Under the pieces are notes generated by a model. It searched no databases and was not told the DNA's origin. It saw only the letters and a list, made by a program, of their open reading frames with translations. A DNA stretch of 64,000 bases from Salinisphaera sp. (GTDB taxonomy: Bacteria; Pseudomonadota; Gammaproteobacteria; Nevskiales; Salinisphaeraceae). Numbering within the stretch: the stretch's first letter is position 1; every line of letters starts with the position of its first letter. This document shows positions 11,335 through 20,895 of the stretch, piece after piece. The stretch is from assembly GCA_027858915.1 (NCBI GenBank), contig JAQIBT010000014.1, forward strand, positions 1-64,000, given 5' to 3'. Both the position numbers and the translations under genes were made by a program.

Positions 11335-11916
11335 TTAGAACGGAATATCGTCGTCCAGATCGTCGTCAAAGCCCGGATCGCCGGCCGGCGGCTGATACTG
11401 CGGCTGGTTACCGCCGCGCTGCTGGCCACCACCCTGGTTCTGCTGCCCGCCACCGTAGTTCGGCTGGCCACCGCCCTGTGGACGCTGCTGACCGCCGTCC
11501 TGATTACTGCTCTGGTTACCGCCTTGGCTACTGGCCTGGCCCCCGCCGAACGGCGCGCTGCCGCCCTGGCCGCCACCGCGCGAATCGAGCATCTGCATCT
11601 CGTTGGCCACGATCTCCGTGGTGTACTGATCAACGCCTTCCTTGTTCTGCCATTTGCGGGTCTGGATCCGCCCTTCAATATAGACCTTGGAGCCCTTGCG
11701 CAGATACTCGCCCGCGACCTCGGCCAGGCGCGCGAAGAAAACGATTCGATGCCATTCCGTACGTTCCTGCATCTCACCGGATGTCTTGTCGCGCCAGCTG
11801 TCGGACGTCGCCACGTTAACGTTGGTTACAGCCGTGCCGCCCGCGGTATAGCGCGTCTCTGGGTCCGCCCCGAGATTACCGACGATGATGGCCTTGTTGA
11901 TACCCCTACTTGCCAT
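11335..11916 (-). CDS. ssb: Single-stranded DNA-binding protein
   Basis: Homotetrameric SSB protecting ssDNA in replication, repair and recombination. Residues 1-110 form the OB fold (beginning [16 protein letters not shown], with [11 protein letters not shown] and [18 protein letters not shown]). Residues about 115-180 are a Gly/Gln-rich low-complexity linker with repeated GGGQ units. The tip ends DDDIPF, the acidic tail that recruits partner proteins. The 193-residue length is normal for a long-linker SSB. It lies near uvrA, as in many gammaproteobacteria, though here yajR sits between. Confidence 0.97.
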   Translation of the reverse strand: MASRGINKAIIVGNLGADPETRYTAGGTAVTNVNVATSDSWRDKTSGEMQERTEWHRIVFFARLAEVAGEYLRKGSKVYIEGRIQTRKWQNKEGVDQYTTEIVANEMQMLDSRGGGQGGSAPFGGGQASSQGGNQSSNQDGGQQRPQGGGQPNYGGGQQNQGGGQQRGGNQPQYQPPAGDPGFDDDLDDDIPF

Positions 11917-11955
11917 GGCAAGACTCCGTGTTTTGTTGCGTCTGCCGACGGCGCC

Positions 11956-13320
11956 TTACGCGCCAGCCGGCTGTGTTGAGAAACGGCTGAAGGCGTCCGG
12001 CTCGACGACCTTGCCGTCAAATTTGATGTACGCCACGCCGTCGTCCGGCACGACCACCGCTTCGAAGACACCGTCCATTGCCTCGATCTCGCCGGTCAGG
12101 CGACGAGCATCGCTGTCACTCACAGGCCCAACGTTGACCATGTGGGTGCGTGCGAATCGCGGCTTCGGCATGGTCGCCGCGACCACCAGCCAGATCGCCG
12201 AAAGGATCGCACAGAAAGTGAACACGCCCGAGATCCCGTCGACACCGTAGGCCCAGCCGCCAATCGTACCGCCCACGAAGATACCGAAGAACTGCGAGGA
12301 CGAATACACACCCATGGCCGTGCCCTTCGCATCGGCCGGCGCAACCTTGGAGATGAGCGACGGCAGACTGGCTTCCATCGTGTTGAAGGCCGCAAAGAAA
12401 GCCACCAGCAGCACTATGATGAGCACCAGACTGTTGTGATAGAGCGCGAAGATCACCTGGGTCAGGAACAGGGTCGCCACCGCGCCCACGAACACCGGCT
12501 TCATCTTGCGCTTGGCCTCGGCCACGATGATGATCGGGATCATCAGGGCAACCCCCAGCACCAGCACCGGCAGATAGATAATCCACTGATAGTTCTGATG
12601 AATGCCGACAACGTTGACCAACAGGTTGGGCAACGCGATGAAACTGGCAGTGAGAATGCCGTGCAGCGAAAAAATCGCGAAATCGAGCCGCAGCAGTTCA
12701 GTATTTGTGAGTACGCGCTTGAACAATGCGGGTACGGCTTCGGTATCCCGATGCGAACGTGCCGCCGGCGGATGCGGCACAACCGTGAACAACACGACGA
12801 TGCCCAGTAGCGCGAGCAGCGCCGTAAACCAGAAGATACCCGATACGCCGATCCAGGCGTTGAGCACAGGACCCGCCACCAGCGCTACGGCAAACGACAG
12901 GCCAATAGTCAGCCCGATGGTCGCCATGGCCTTGGTTCGGGACTCTTCGCGGGTCAGGTCGGCGTTCAACGCGAGGATGGTCGAGCCAACCGCCCCCGCC
13001 CCTTGCAGGATACGGCCAAAGATCACGCCGTAGATCGACGTGGACATTGCGGCCACTACGCTGCCCATCGCAAATATGAGCAGGCCGAGCGCGATCATCT
13101 GCTTGCGCCCGACACGGTCCGAGGCAAAGCCGAACGGAATCTGCAACAGGGCCTGGGTCAGGCCATAAGCGCCCAGCGCAAGGCCGATGGTAGTCGGCGT
13201 CGAACCGGTCAGACCCTTCGCATAGAAAGTGAACACCGGGTAGATCATGAACAGGCCGAGCATTCGCAGCGAGAAGATACCCGCCAGAGAAAACGCTGCC
13301 CGCGATTCGATCTTGGTCAT
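11956..13320 (-). CDS. yajR: MFS transporter, YajR-like
   Basis: Twelve-helix major-facilitator transporter. From the ATG at 13320 it is 454 residues, the E. coli YajR length, and begins in the same style (SLAGIFSLRMLGLFMIYPV). The cytoplasmic loop 2-3 motif is FASDRVGRKQ. After helix 12 comes a soluble segment (about residues 385-450, with AYIKFDGKVV), matching the YAM domain of YajR. The open frame extends 23 codons upstream without similarity. The substrate is unknown. It is 39 nt upstream of ssb on the same strand. Confidence 0.88.
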   Translation of the reverse strand: MTKIESRAAFSLAGIFSLRMLGLFMIYPVFTFYAKGLTGSTPTTIGLALGAYGLTQALLQIPFGFASDRVGRKQMIALGLLIFAMGSVVAAMSTSIYGVIFGRILQGAGAVGSTILALNADLTREESRTKAMATIGLTIGLSFAVALVAGPVLNAWIGVSGIFWFTALLALLGIVVLFTVVPHPPAARSHRDTEAVPALFKRVLTNTELLRLDFAIFSLHGILTASFIALPNLLVNVVGIHQNYQWIIYLPVLVLGVALMIPIIIVAEAKRKMKPVFVGAVATLFLTQVIFALYHNSLVLIIVLLVAFFAAFNTMEASLPSLISKVAPADAKGTAMGVYSSSQFFGIFVGGTIGGWAYGVDGISGVFTFCAILSAIWLVVAATMPKPRFARTHMVNVGPVSDSDARRLTGEIEAMDGVFEAVVVPDDGVAYIKFDGKVVEPDAFSRFSTQPAGA

Positions 13321-13528
13321 AAGCCGCCTATTGTTGGGAGCGCGCGACCGTAGCCCACAGGGAAAGCTGTGGATGCCTGCGCGACTCACGCGAGTACTGT
13401 GGCGCGTGGTGCCTAGGGCCTGTTACTGCTTCATCCGACCCCGCGTTGCGGCCCAAAGTCGTGTCCGCCAAGGCGCAAGAGAATATCACAGGCAAGGCCT
13501 GCTCCCTTGTACGCGGCGCCACTCCGGG

Positions 13529-13558
13529 TTATCGGCTACTTGCGGCGCTGCGTATACT
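13529..13558 (+). promoter_or_regulatory. Candidate uvrA promoter
   Basis: TATACT (13553-13558) is a good -10; TTATCG lies 18 nt upstream as a weak -35. The uvrA ATG is about 30 nt downstream. I looked for a LexA box (CTGT-N8-ACAG) in the yajR-uvrA interval and did not find one. Confidence 0.35.
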
Positions 13559-13589
13559 TGCGGATTGCTCTTTCCCGATGCACTGCTCT

Positions 13590-16562
13590 ATGGAAAGCCA
13601 TATCCGCATCCGCGGCGCCCGTACTCATAACCTCAAGAACGTCTCGCTCGATCTGCCACGCGACCAGCTGATCGTGATTACCGGCCTGTCGGGTTCCGGC
13701 AAATCGAGCCTCGCGTTCGACACCATCTATGCCGAAGGCCAGCGACGATATGTCGAATCGCTGTCGGCCTATGCCCGACAGTTTCTGTCGATGATGGAAA
13801 AACCGGACCTCGATTCCATCGAGGGTCTGTCGCCGGCAATTTCGATCGAACAGAAATCGACCTCGCACAACCCGCGTTCGACGGTCGGCACGGTCACCGA
13901 GATTCACGACTATCTGCGCCTGCTGTACGCCCGCGCCGGTACGCCCTACTGTCCGCACCACGACGAACCGCTGGCGGCCCAGAGCGTGTCCGAAATGGTC
14001 GATCAGACCTTGACCAAGGAGGCCGAATCCGCATGGATGCTGGTTGCGCCGGTGATCCGTTCGCGCAAGGGCGAACACCGCGAAGTGTTCGAGCAGATGC
14101 GCGGCCAGGGGTTCGTGCGGATGCGCGTAGACGGCAAGATCGTCGAGATTGATGAGCTGCCCGAACTCGATCCGAAAAAGAAACACGACATCGAAGTGGT
14201 GGTCGATCGCTTCAAGATCCGTAACGATATCCAGCAACGGCTGGCCGAAAGTTTCGAGACCGCTCTGCGGCTGTCGGAAGGCATTGCCTGGATCATGCCG
14301 TGGCGCGGCGACGGCGAGCCCGAGGTCTTTTCCGCGCAGTTTGCCTGCCCGGTCTGCGGTTATTCCATCAACGACATGGAACCCCGGCTGTTCTCGTTCA
14401 ACTCCCCGCACGGCGCCTGTTCCGGCTGCGACGGGCTGGGCTCACAGTCGGTATTCGATGTCGATCGGGTGATCACCGACGACACGCTGAGCCTGGCTGG
14501 CGGCGCCGTACGCGGCTGGGATCGGCGCAATCCGTATTTCTTTGGCCTCATCGAATCGCTGGCCGAGCAATACGACTTTGACGTCGATCAGCCGTGGGTC
14601 GAACTGCCGGCAGCGGCGCAACAGGTGATCCTGCACGGTTCCGGCGGCAAGAAGATCGAGTTCCGCTACGTCAATGCACAGGGACGCATACGGGTACGCA
14701 AGCATGCCTTCGAGGGCGTGCTCGACAACATGCAGCGGCGTTACGCCGAAACCGACTCGATCGCAGTGCGCGAGGAACTGGCGAAATATCTGTCCAACAA
14801 GCCCTGCCCGACCTGCGGCGGCGCGCGCCTCAACGAAGCCGCGCGTCACGTAAAGGTCGCAAACCTGACGCTGCCGCAAATCAGCGCAGCCAGCATTTCC
14901 AGCGCCTACGAATTGATTGAGGCGTTGGATCTCCCGGGCCATCGCGCAGAGATCGCGCGGCCGATTCTCAAGGAAATCAACCAGCGCCTGCGCTTCCTGC
15001 TCGATGTCGGGCTGAATTATCTCACCCTGTCGCGCAGCGCCGAGACGCTGTCGGGCGGTGAAGCCCAACGGATCCGACTGGCCAGCCAGATCGGTGCTGG
15101 CCTCGTGGGCGTGATGTACGTACTGGACGAACCCTCGATCGGCCTGCATCAGCGCGACAATCGGCGCTTGCTCAACACCCTCGAACGCCTGCGCGATCTG
15201 GGCAATACCGTGATCGTGGTCGAACACGACGAAGACGCCATCCGCGAGGCCGACTACGTGGTCGATATGGGCCTCGGCGCAGGCGATCACGGCGGGCACG
15301 TGATTGCCCAGGGCACCGGCGCCGAGATCGAGGCCAGCGAGGAATCGCTGACTGGCAAGTATCTGTCATCCCGGCTCACCCTGGCCGTGCCGGACAAGCG
15401 CGTCGCCTACGACAAGAAACGCCAGATCCGTATCAACGGCGCCCGCGGCAACAATCTGAAGAACGTCTCGGCCAGCTTGTCGATGGGGTTGCTGACCTGC
15501 ATCACCGGCGTATCGGGTTCCGGCAAATCGACGCTGATCAACGAAACGCTGTTCCCGGCCGCGGCCCGCCAGGTCAACCGCGCGGTCGCACGCGCGGCAC
15601 CGGTAACCAGCATCGATGGCCTGGAGCATATCGACAAGGTCATCGATATCAATCAGGCGCCGATCGGTCGCACCCCGCGCTCCAACCCGGCCACCTATAC
15701 CGGCTTGTTTGGCGTGATTCGTGATCTGTTTGCCAATACCCCCGAGGCCCGAGCCCGCGGCTACAAGCCGGGCCGGTTTTCGTTCAACGTCAAGGGCGGG
15801 CGCTGTGAGACCTGCCAGGGCGACGGCGTGATCAAGGTAGAGATGCACTTCCTGCCGGATATCTATGTCACCTGCGACACCTGCAAGGGAGCGCGCTACA
15901 ACCGCGAGACGCTGCAGGTGCACTACAAGGGCAAAACGGTTGCCGAAGTGCTGGACATGCGGGTCGAGGCCGCGCTGGAATTCTTTGCCCCGGTGCCGAG
16001 TCTGAGGCGAAAACTCGAGACGCTGATGGACGTAGGCCTGTCGTACGTCACCCTCGGCCAGAACGCGACCACACTATCCGGCGGCGAAGCGCAGCGCATC
16101 AAGCTCGCCCGCGAGCTGTCCAAACGCGACACCGGGCGCACGCTCTATCTATTGGATGAGCCCACGACCGGCCTGCACTTCCACGACATCAAGCAGCTGC
16201 TGGCCGTTCTGCTGCGGCTGCGCGAGGCCGGCAACGCAGTCGTCGTGATCGAACACAACCTGGACGTAATCAAGACCGCCGATTGGCTGATCGATCTGGG
16301 ACCGGAAGGCGGCGACGGCGGAGGCGAGATCATTGCGACCGGCACGCCAGAAGACATCGCGGCCGTCGAGGCTTCCCACACCGGCCGCTATCTCAAGCCG
16401 ATGCTCGGTAGCACGACACGCGGCACGCGTCGCAACACCAGCGGCGACGACAAACCCACCGGGCTGCCACCGAAGAAAGAGAAGAAACCGGACAAGAAGC
16501 CCCGCAAGCCGGCCAACGCCGGCTCGGGCCAGCGAGTCCCGCGCCGGCAGACGTCGAGTTGA
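13590..16562 (+). CDS. uvrA: Excinuclease ABC subunit A
   Basis: Damage-recognition ATPase of nucleotide excision repair. Starting at ATG 13590 ([15 protein letters not shown]) the protein is 990 residues. Both ABC modules are complete: Walker [10 protein letters not shown] and GVSGSGKST, signatures LSGGEAQRI twice, and zinc-binding CxxC pairs including CPVCGYS and CETCQGD. The family is about 940 residues; the excess is a C-terminal Lys/Pro/Arg-rich tail of about 45 residues after the normal end. The longer open frame upstream of 13590 has no UvrA similarity. Confidence 0.97.
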   Translation: MESHIRIRGARTHNLKNVSLDLPRDQLIVITGLSGSGKSSLAFDTIYAEGQRRYVESLSAYARQFLSMMEKPDLDSIEGLSPAISIEQKSTSHNPRSTVGTVTEIHDYLRLLYARAGTPYCPHHDEPLAAQSVSEMVDQTLTKEAESAWMLVAPVIRSRKGEHREVFEQMRGQGFVRMRVDGKIVEIDELPELDPKKKHDIEVVVDRFKIRNDIQQRLAESFETALRLSEGIAWIMPWRGDGEPEVFSAQFACPVCGYSINDMEPRLFSFNSPHGACSGCDGLGSQSVFDVDRVITDDTLSLAGGAVRGWDRRNPYFFGLIESLAEQYDFDVDQPWVELPAAAQQVILHGSGGKKIEFRYVNAQGRIRVRKHAFEGVLDNMQRRYAETDSIAVREELAKYLSNKPCPTCGGARLNEAARHVKVANLTLPQISAASISSAYELIEALDLPGHRAEIARPILKEINQRLRFLLDVGLNYLTLSRSAETLSGGEAQRIRLASQIGAGLVGVMYVLDEPSIGLHQRDNRRLLNTLERLRDLGNTVIVVEHDEDAIREADYVVDMGLGAGDHGGHVIAQGTGAEIEASEESLTGKYLSSRLTLAVPDKRVAYDKKRQIRINGARGNNLKNVSASLSMGLLTCITGVSGSGKSTLINETLFPAAARQVNRAVARAAPVTSIDGLEHIDKVIDINQAPIGRTPRSNPATYTGLFGVIRDLFANTPEARARGYKPGRFSFNVKGGRCETCQGDGVIKVEMHFLPDIYVTCDTCKGARYNRETLQVHYKGKTVAEVLDMRVEAALEFFAPVPSLRRKLETLMDVGLSYVTLGQNATTLSGGEAQRIKLARELSKRDTGRTLYLLDEPTTGLHFHDIKQLLAVLLRLREAGNAVVVIEHNLDVIKTADWLIDLGPEGGDGGGEIIATGTPEDIAAVEASHTGRYLKPMLGSTTRGTRRNTSGDDKPTGLPPKKEKKPDKKPRKPANAGSGQRVPRRQTSS

Positions 16563-16567
16563 ATAGT

Positions 16568-16600
16568 TCGCTCTGGCCAGACGGAATCCGACCAGAGCGA
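16568..16600. terminator. Hairpin between convergent uvrA and the lipoprotein gene
   Basis: A 9-bp perfect inverted repeat (TCGCTCTGG, 15-nt loop, CCAGAGCGA) lies 6 nt after the uvrA stop and 12 nt from the end of the converging gene. There is no U-tract on either side, so its role as a bidirectional terminator is inferred. Confidence 0.4.
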
Positions 16601-16611
16601 GCCACCCGTGA

Positions 16612-18006
16612 CTAGTTTGTCACGTTCACTTCGTAGTTAAACGTAATCAAGTTGTTACTCGGCTGAACAGTGAACTGGAACGTCACTTTATAGGTTCCGA
16701 CGGCACTGGGCACTGAAGTCAGACCAAGAGCAAAGTAATGGTTTTTCCCAGGTGCTGCTTGATCGCCCACAGCCAGGGATTCGAAACTTCCCTTGACTTG
16801 ATTCCCATTGGCATTTGTCACGTTAGTGACCGCGACACTCGTAACGGATATCTGACCGCCAACGGCTCGAAGCTGAAAGCGATTAAGCGTCTGATTATTG
16901 GCCCCGACGTACACTTGAGCGCTTAGATTTTGGTCCGGCGACAACGGCACATAGTTGCTGCCGTCGTAGACAAATATCTGGGCTCCTGGCACTGCGAGGA
17001 CAATGGCGCTCTGCGATTCACTATCAGTCTTGCCATCGTTGACGGTCAACAACAAGGGATAGGTTCCTACCTTGTCCGCCGTGAAACTCGGGGTCGCACT
17101 GCTGGCATCCGAGAGTTGTGCCTTGCTGTGTGGTGGAACAGAGGCAAATCGCCAGTGATAAGTCAGTGGATCACCATTGGCATCGCTGCTCTTACTGCCA
17201 TCCAGCTTCACGGTATCGCCAATTACTGCCGCACGAATATATGAACCAGGATTGGCGACCGGCGCGTCGTTTTGGCCCGGCTGCCCCACGGTTACAGTGA
17301 CCGTATCGGGCGCGCTGTTGATCTGTCCGTCGTTCACCACGAGGCTGATCACATAGCGACCAGCGGCGTCCGGCGTGAATGACGGCGTTGCACTCGAAGC
17401 ATTCACCAGCGCCGTCGTCGAAGACGTGGGCATCGACGTAATAGACCAGGCATAGGTCAGCTTGTTGCCGTCTGCGTCGGTGCTTCCGCTGCCGTCGAGT
17501 TTGACCAACATGCCGCCCAGCACATTCTGATCCGGGCCAGCATCGGCTTGGGGCGCGCTGTTGACGGACGGCTCGGCAGCCGTAACCGACACGGTGTCCT
17601 GCGCATAATTGCAGTCAATGCCGTTAATGTTCAGTTTGATTTCGTAAGTGCCGGCCTGGTCGGCTGTAAACTGGGGAGCAGCACTGCGGGTATCGCTGAG
17701 CTTGGCGCTGCTGCCGCTTGGACGCGAAACAAAAGACCATGTGTAGCTCTTTGGATCTGCGCCTTTCACGCCCTGACTGCTGGTGCCGTCAAGCAACACC
17801 GTGGTGCCAACCTTTACTTGCTGATCGGGCCCCGCGTTGTCGACCAGACCGTTTGCTTTGGGACAACTGGCGGTTGGGAGACTGCCGCCACCGGAGCCAC
17901 TTCCAGCACTAGCACTGCCACTGCCGCCACCACCGCCCCCGCCACAACCGGCGAGCGCGAATACGCAGCTCAGCAACGCGAACCATTCCAATTTTTTCAG
18001 AAACAT
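16612..18006 (-). CDS. Predicted lipoprotein with three PKD/Ig-like repeats
   Basis: Probably an envelope-anchored surface or periplasmic protein; function unknown. From ATG 18006 (464 residues) it has a signal peptide with lipobox LAGC, then a Gly/Ser-rich spacer starting with a run of eight glycines. Three about 90-residue beta-sandwich repeats follow, each with the pattern AGPDQ(x)V...LDGSxSxDxxG..LTYxW and ending in (D)TVxVT. A C-terminal domain of about 110 residues is not recognised. PKD repeats usually serve adhesion or binding. The gene stands alone between uvrA and pgeF and its base composition looks less GC-rich than its neighbours, possibly a recent arrival. Confidence 0.8.
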   Translation of the reverse strand: MFLKKLEWFALLSCVFALAGCGGGGGGGSGSASAGSGSGGGSLPTASCPKANGLVDNAGPDQQVKVGTTVLLDGTSSQGVKGADPKSYTWSFVSRPSGSSAKLSDTRSAAPQFTADQAGTYEIKLNINGIDCNYAQDTVSVTAAEPSVNSAPQADAGPDQNVLGGMLVKLDGSGSTDADGNKLTYAWSITSMPTSSTTALVNASSATPSFTPDAAGRYVISLVVNDGQINSAPDTVTVTVGQPGQNDAPVANPGSYIRAAVIGDTVKLDGSKSSDANGDPLTYHWRFASVPPHSKAQLSDASSATPSFTADKVGTYPLLLTVNDGKTDSESQSAIVLAVPGAQIFVYDGSNYVPLSPDQNLSAQVYVGANNQTLNRFQLRAVGGQISVTSVAVTNVTNANGNQVKGSFESLAVGDQAAPGKNHYFALGLTSVPSAVGTYKVTFQFTVQPSNNLITFNYEVNVTN

Positions 18007-18156
18007 GTTCTTCCCCTCGTGTGATGCCGTTCGTGCGTTCGGCAATAAACTCGTCACCCCAAGGGGGCATCAAGATCTGTGCCATAAAACTCGAAACATG
18101 GGATTACCGCTGAGCCAATATCGCTTAAATCTGGATATAGCCTTTTAGATCAGTCG

Positions 18157-18900
18157 TCAACGCGCTGACCAGATGAGCGTAGCCATTCGCCCGGTCGACG
18201 ATTCGCGCCGATAAGAGTAAAACCGCGTGCCGTCTTCCACGGTACACAGACCACCACCGTAAACTTTATCGACACCGACCCGACGGAGCCGGGCACGAGC
18301 GAGTGCATAGATATCGGCCATGAACTTGCCGGGCCGCGCGCCTTCGACGAAGGCCGAGAAATCGTCTGCATGACCGTCGACAAACGTCGCGCGCACTTCG
18401 GCGCCCACCTCGAAACGCTTGGGGCCGATGGCCGGGCCCAGCCAGGCCATCAGGTCGGCTGGCCTGGCCGGCAATGTCGCAATCGTGGCCTCCAGCACGC
18501 CGGCAGCCAATCCACGCCAGCCGGCGTGGGCGGCGCCCCAGCAGCGCCCTGCTCGATCGCAGAACACTACAGGCAGGCAGTCGGCGGTCAGGACCGTACA
18601 GATGGCGTCGACGTGCGTGCCGACAGATGCATCAGCGGGCGCCGCAATCGCCTGGTCCGCGTCTGCCACGTTGGTCGCGTGGATCTGTTCGAGCCATGCA
18701 GGTTCACTGGATAAACCAAGCCCCGCCCGCAGACGTCGCCGGTTCTCGGCCACAGACGAGCGGTCGTCATCCGTATGCGCTCCGAGATTCAGACAATCGT
18801 AGGGGACAACGCTGACGCCGCCGCTGCGCAGAGTCGTGCCCGCCCGGATATGCGCCGGCGCCGGCCAGTCGGCTGCGAGAAAATCGGTCTGAGGGTTCAA
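18157..18900 (-). CDS. pgeF: Purine nucleoside phosphorylase / multicopper-type peptidoglycan editing factor PgeF (YfiH)
   Basis: Member of the YfiH/DUF152 family, assigned adenosine/purine nucleoside phosphorylase activity and, in E. coli, a role in peptidoglycan fidelity. The motifs PYDCLNLGAHTDDD, ADCLPVVFCD and GAAHAGWRGLAAGV carry the zinc-binding Cys and His residues. I place the start at a TTG at 18900: it overlaps the rluD stop as TTGA, has GGAG 8 nt upstream and gives 247 residues (E. coli 243). A longer frame to 18975 would overlap rluD by 79 bp. Confidence 0.9.
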   Translation of the reverse strand: MNPQTDFLAADWPAPAHIRAGTTLRSGGVSVVPYDCLNLGAHTDDDRSSVAENRRRLRAGLGLSSEPAWLEQIHATNVADADQAIAAPADASVGTHVDAICTVLTADCLPVVFCDRAGRCWGAAHAGWRGLAAGVLEATIATLPARPADLMAWLGPAIGPKRFEVGAEVRATFVDGHADDFSAFVEGARPGKFMADIYALARARLRRVGVDKVYGGGLCTVEDGTRFYSYRRESSTGRMATLIWSAR

Positions 18901-19871
18901 CCGGCATGCTCCGTGGCGTCGGCGGCCAGCGCTGACAACAGGCGGTCGAAATCGATCGGTCGCGGCGCCTGCCATTGCATATCTTCGCCGCTTTCCGGGT
19001 GGGTCAGGCCCAGCGTTGCTGCGTGCAGCGCCTGCCGACGGAACCCACGCAGTACGTTAGTGAATACGTCGGTCGAATCACGAGGCAGCGCAAGACGTCG
19101 TCCGTAGACCGGGTCGCCCAGCAGCGGATATCGAATATGCGCCATATGCACGCGAATCTGATGGGTCCGTCCCGTTTCGAGTTGGCAACGGATATGGGTG
19201 TGGGCACGGTAGCGATTGATCACACGGTAGTGGGTGACGGCATGGCGACCGAATTCGCGTACCGCCATGCGTTTGCGATCGACGGGGTGTCGATCGATCG
19301 GCGCATCGACGTGGCCGCCGGCCGTCATTACGCCTACCGCTACGGCTTCGTACTCGCGTTTGACCGTACGCGCTGCCAGATCCGCCACCAGTTGCTTGTG
19401 CGCGCCGAACGTCTTGGCGACTACCAGAATGCCGGAGGTTTCCTTGTCCAGACGATGCACGATGCCGGCCCGTGGCAGTGCCGCCAGCGACGGATCGTGC
19501 GCGAGCAGCGCGTTCTGGAGCGTGCCGTCGGGATTACCGGCTCCTGGATGCATCACCAGGCCGGCCGGCTTGTCGAGCACCAGAATTGCATCGTCTTCGT
19601 AGACAATGTCGAGCGCAATCGGCTCGGGAGCGACCCGTTCGTCTTGTGCATCCGCCGGCACGAACAGACGGATACGCTCGCCGCCGGCTACGGCAGTCTT
19701 GCGCGCCGGTGTGGCGCCGTCGACCGTCAGATCCCCGTCGGTCAGCCAGCGCTGCAAGCGGGAACGGGAATAGTCTGGCAACAGGCCAGCCAGTGCGCGG
19801 TCGAGCCGCTGGCCTGCGTACTCGACGGGCATCGGCGCGTCGAAATCGGGTTCGCGGCGACTTGCCGGCAT
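18897..19871 (-). CDS. rluD: 23S rRNA pseudouridine synthase RluD
   Basis: Makes pseudouridines 1911/1915/1917 in helix 69 of 23S rRNA. The 324-residue protein has an N-terminal S4 RNA-binding domain (about residues 15-75) and the RluA-type catalytic domain with the motif HRLDKETSGILVVAKT, whose aspartate is the nucleophile. RluC is an alternative name, but the divergent bamD and downstream pgeF fit rluD. The start is ATG 19871 with GGGAG upstream. Confidence 0.94.
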   Translation of the reverse strand: MPASRREPDFDAPMPVEYAGQRLDRALAGLLPDYSRSRLQRWLTDGDLTVDGATPARKTAVAGGERIRLFVPADAQDERVAPEPIALDIVYEDDAILVLDKPAGLVMHPGAGNPDGTLQNALLAHDPSLAALPRAGIVHRLDKETSGILVVAKTFGAHKQLVADLAARTVKREYEAVAVGVMTAGGHVDAPIDRHPVDRKRMAVREFGRHAVTHYRVINRYRAHTHIRCQLETGRTHQIRVHMAHIRYPLLGDPVYGRRLALPRDSTDVFTNVLRGFRRQALHAATLGLTHPESGEDMQWQAPRPIDFDRLLSALAADATEHAG

Positions 19872-19936
19872 TGGGTATACTCCCGTCTCAATTAATTCAT
19901 CAAAACAACGCGCATCGGCGCGTGTTCGGGGCTCGC

Positions 19937-20851
19937 ATGCGGAAAATGATTCTGGCGCTCGGGGTGATCGTCATCCTCGGCATCACTGGTTGTGCGTCCG
20001 ACAAGGGAATCGACGAAAGCGGCTACAGCAAGGTGCCGCTCGTGAACCGCGAGGGCAAGAAGCTCGATTCCGCCGATGCCAAACGCCTGTATGAATCGGG
20101 CCGCGATTTTTTGACTCACGGCCAGCCATCCAAGGCATTGCCATTATACGCCGAGGTGCAGGCGAGATTCCCGTTCTCAAAGTATGCTGTGCAGTCCGCG
20201 GTCGATACGGTAGCAGCCGACTACGACGCGACCGACTACAACCAGGCCGTCGATGCGGCCGACCAGTTCATCAAGCAGCGTCCGCGCAACCCAGACGTGC
20301 CGTACGTCTATTACATGCGCGGCATGTCCAATTTCAAGCGCGACAACGGCGGCCTGCTCGGCTCACCGCCGGACAAACGCAACGTGGCGTATCTCAAGCA
20401 GGCGTTCTCCGATTTCAGCCTGCTGACCAAGAACTATCCCGACAGCGTCTATGCCAAGGACGCGCAGTTGCACATGATCGACATCCGCAACCGGGTGGCC
20501 GCGTTCAATCTAGGCATTGCCGAATATTATCTGCGCCGGCATGCCTACGTGGCGGCCAGCCGGCGGGCCCAGGATATCATCACAAAGTATCAGGGATCGG
20601 ACTCGGTGCCGCGGGCGCTGGAAATCATGGAAGAATCCTATGCGCACCTGGAGCTGCCGGATCTGGCAGAAGATACACGTGCCATCCTGCAGACTTCCTA
20701 TCCCAACTACTTGCTGCATCGCAGCGAGTTCTATCGCCAGCGCGCCGGCAACAAAGCCGGATATACGCTACCGTCGATGGACAGCGATACGCCAGCACAA
20801 CAACCCCCGGCCGCTAGTGCTAGCGGTAACGGCACTTCGAACGGAAGCTGA
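19937..20851 (+). CDS. bamD: Outer membrane assembly lipoprotein BamD
   Basis: Essential lipoprotein of the BAM complex that inserts beta-barrel proteins. From ATG 19937 (304 residues) it has a signal peptide with lipobox ITGC, then about 230 residues of tetratricopeptide-like helices, including PFSKYAVQS and the YYLRRHAYVAA repeat region typical of BamD. The C-terminus carries about 50 extra Ser/Asn/Pro/Gln-rich residues that look disordered; the E. coli protein is 245. A TATACT at 19876-19881 may be its -10. It is divergent from rluD, as usual. Confidence 0.94.
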   Translation: MRKMILALGVIVILGITGCASDKGIDESGYSKVPLVNREGKKLDSADAKRLYESGRDFLTHGQPSKALPLYAEVQARFPFSKYAVQSAVDTVAADYDATDYNQAVDAADQFIKQRPRNPDVPYVYYMRGMSNFKRDNGGLLGSPPDKRNVAYLKQAFSDFSLLTKNYPDSVYAKDAQLHMIDIRNRVAAFNLGIAEYYLRRHAYVAASRRAQDIITKYQGSDSVPRALEIMEESYAHLELPDLAEDTRAILQTSYPNYLLHRSEFYRQRAGNKAGYTLPSMDSDTPAQQPPAASASGNGTSNGS

Positions 20852-20895
20852 AACGCGGCGGCCGGTTCGGCTGACGACCGACCCAATCGGCCAGA

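Noticed and set aside
13321-13589. Possible LexA (SOS) box between yajR and uvrA
   Set aside because: I found TACTGT near 13393 but no ACAG at the required spacing; ACAG/CTGT pairs present are in the wrong order.
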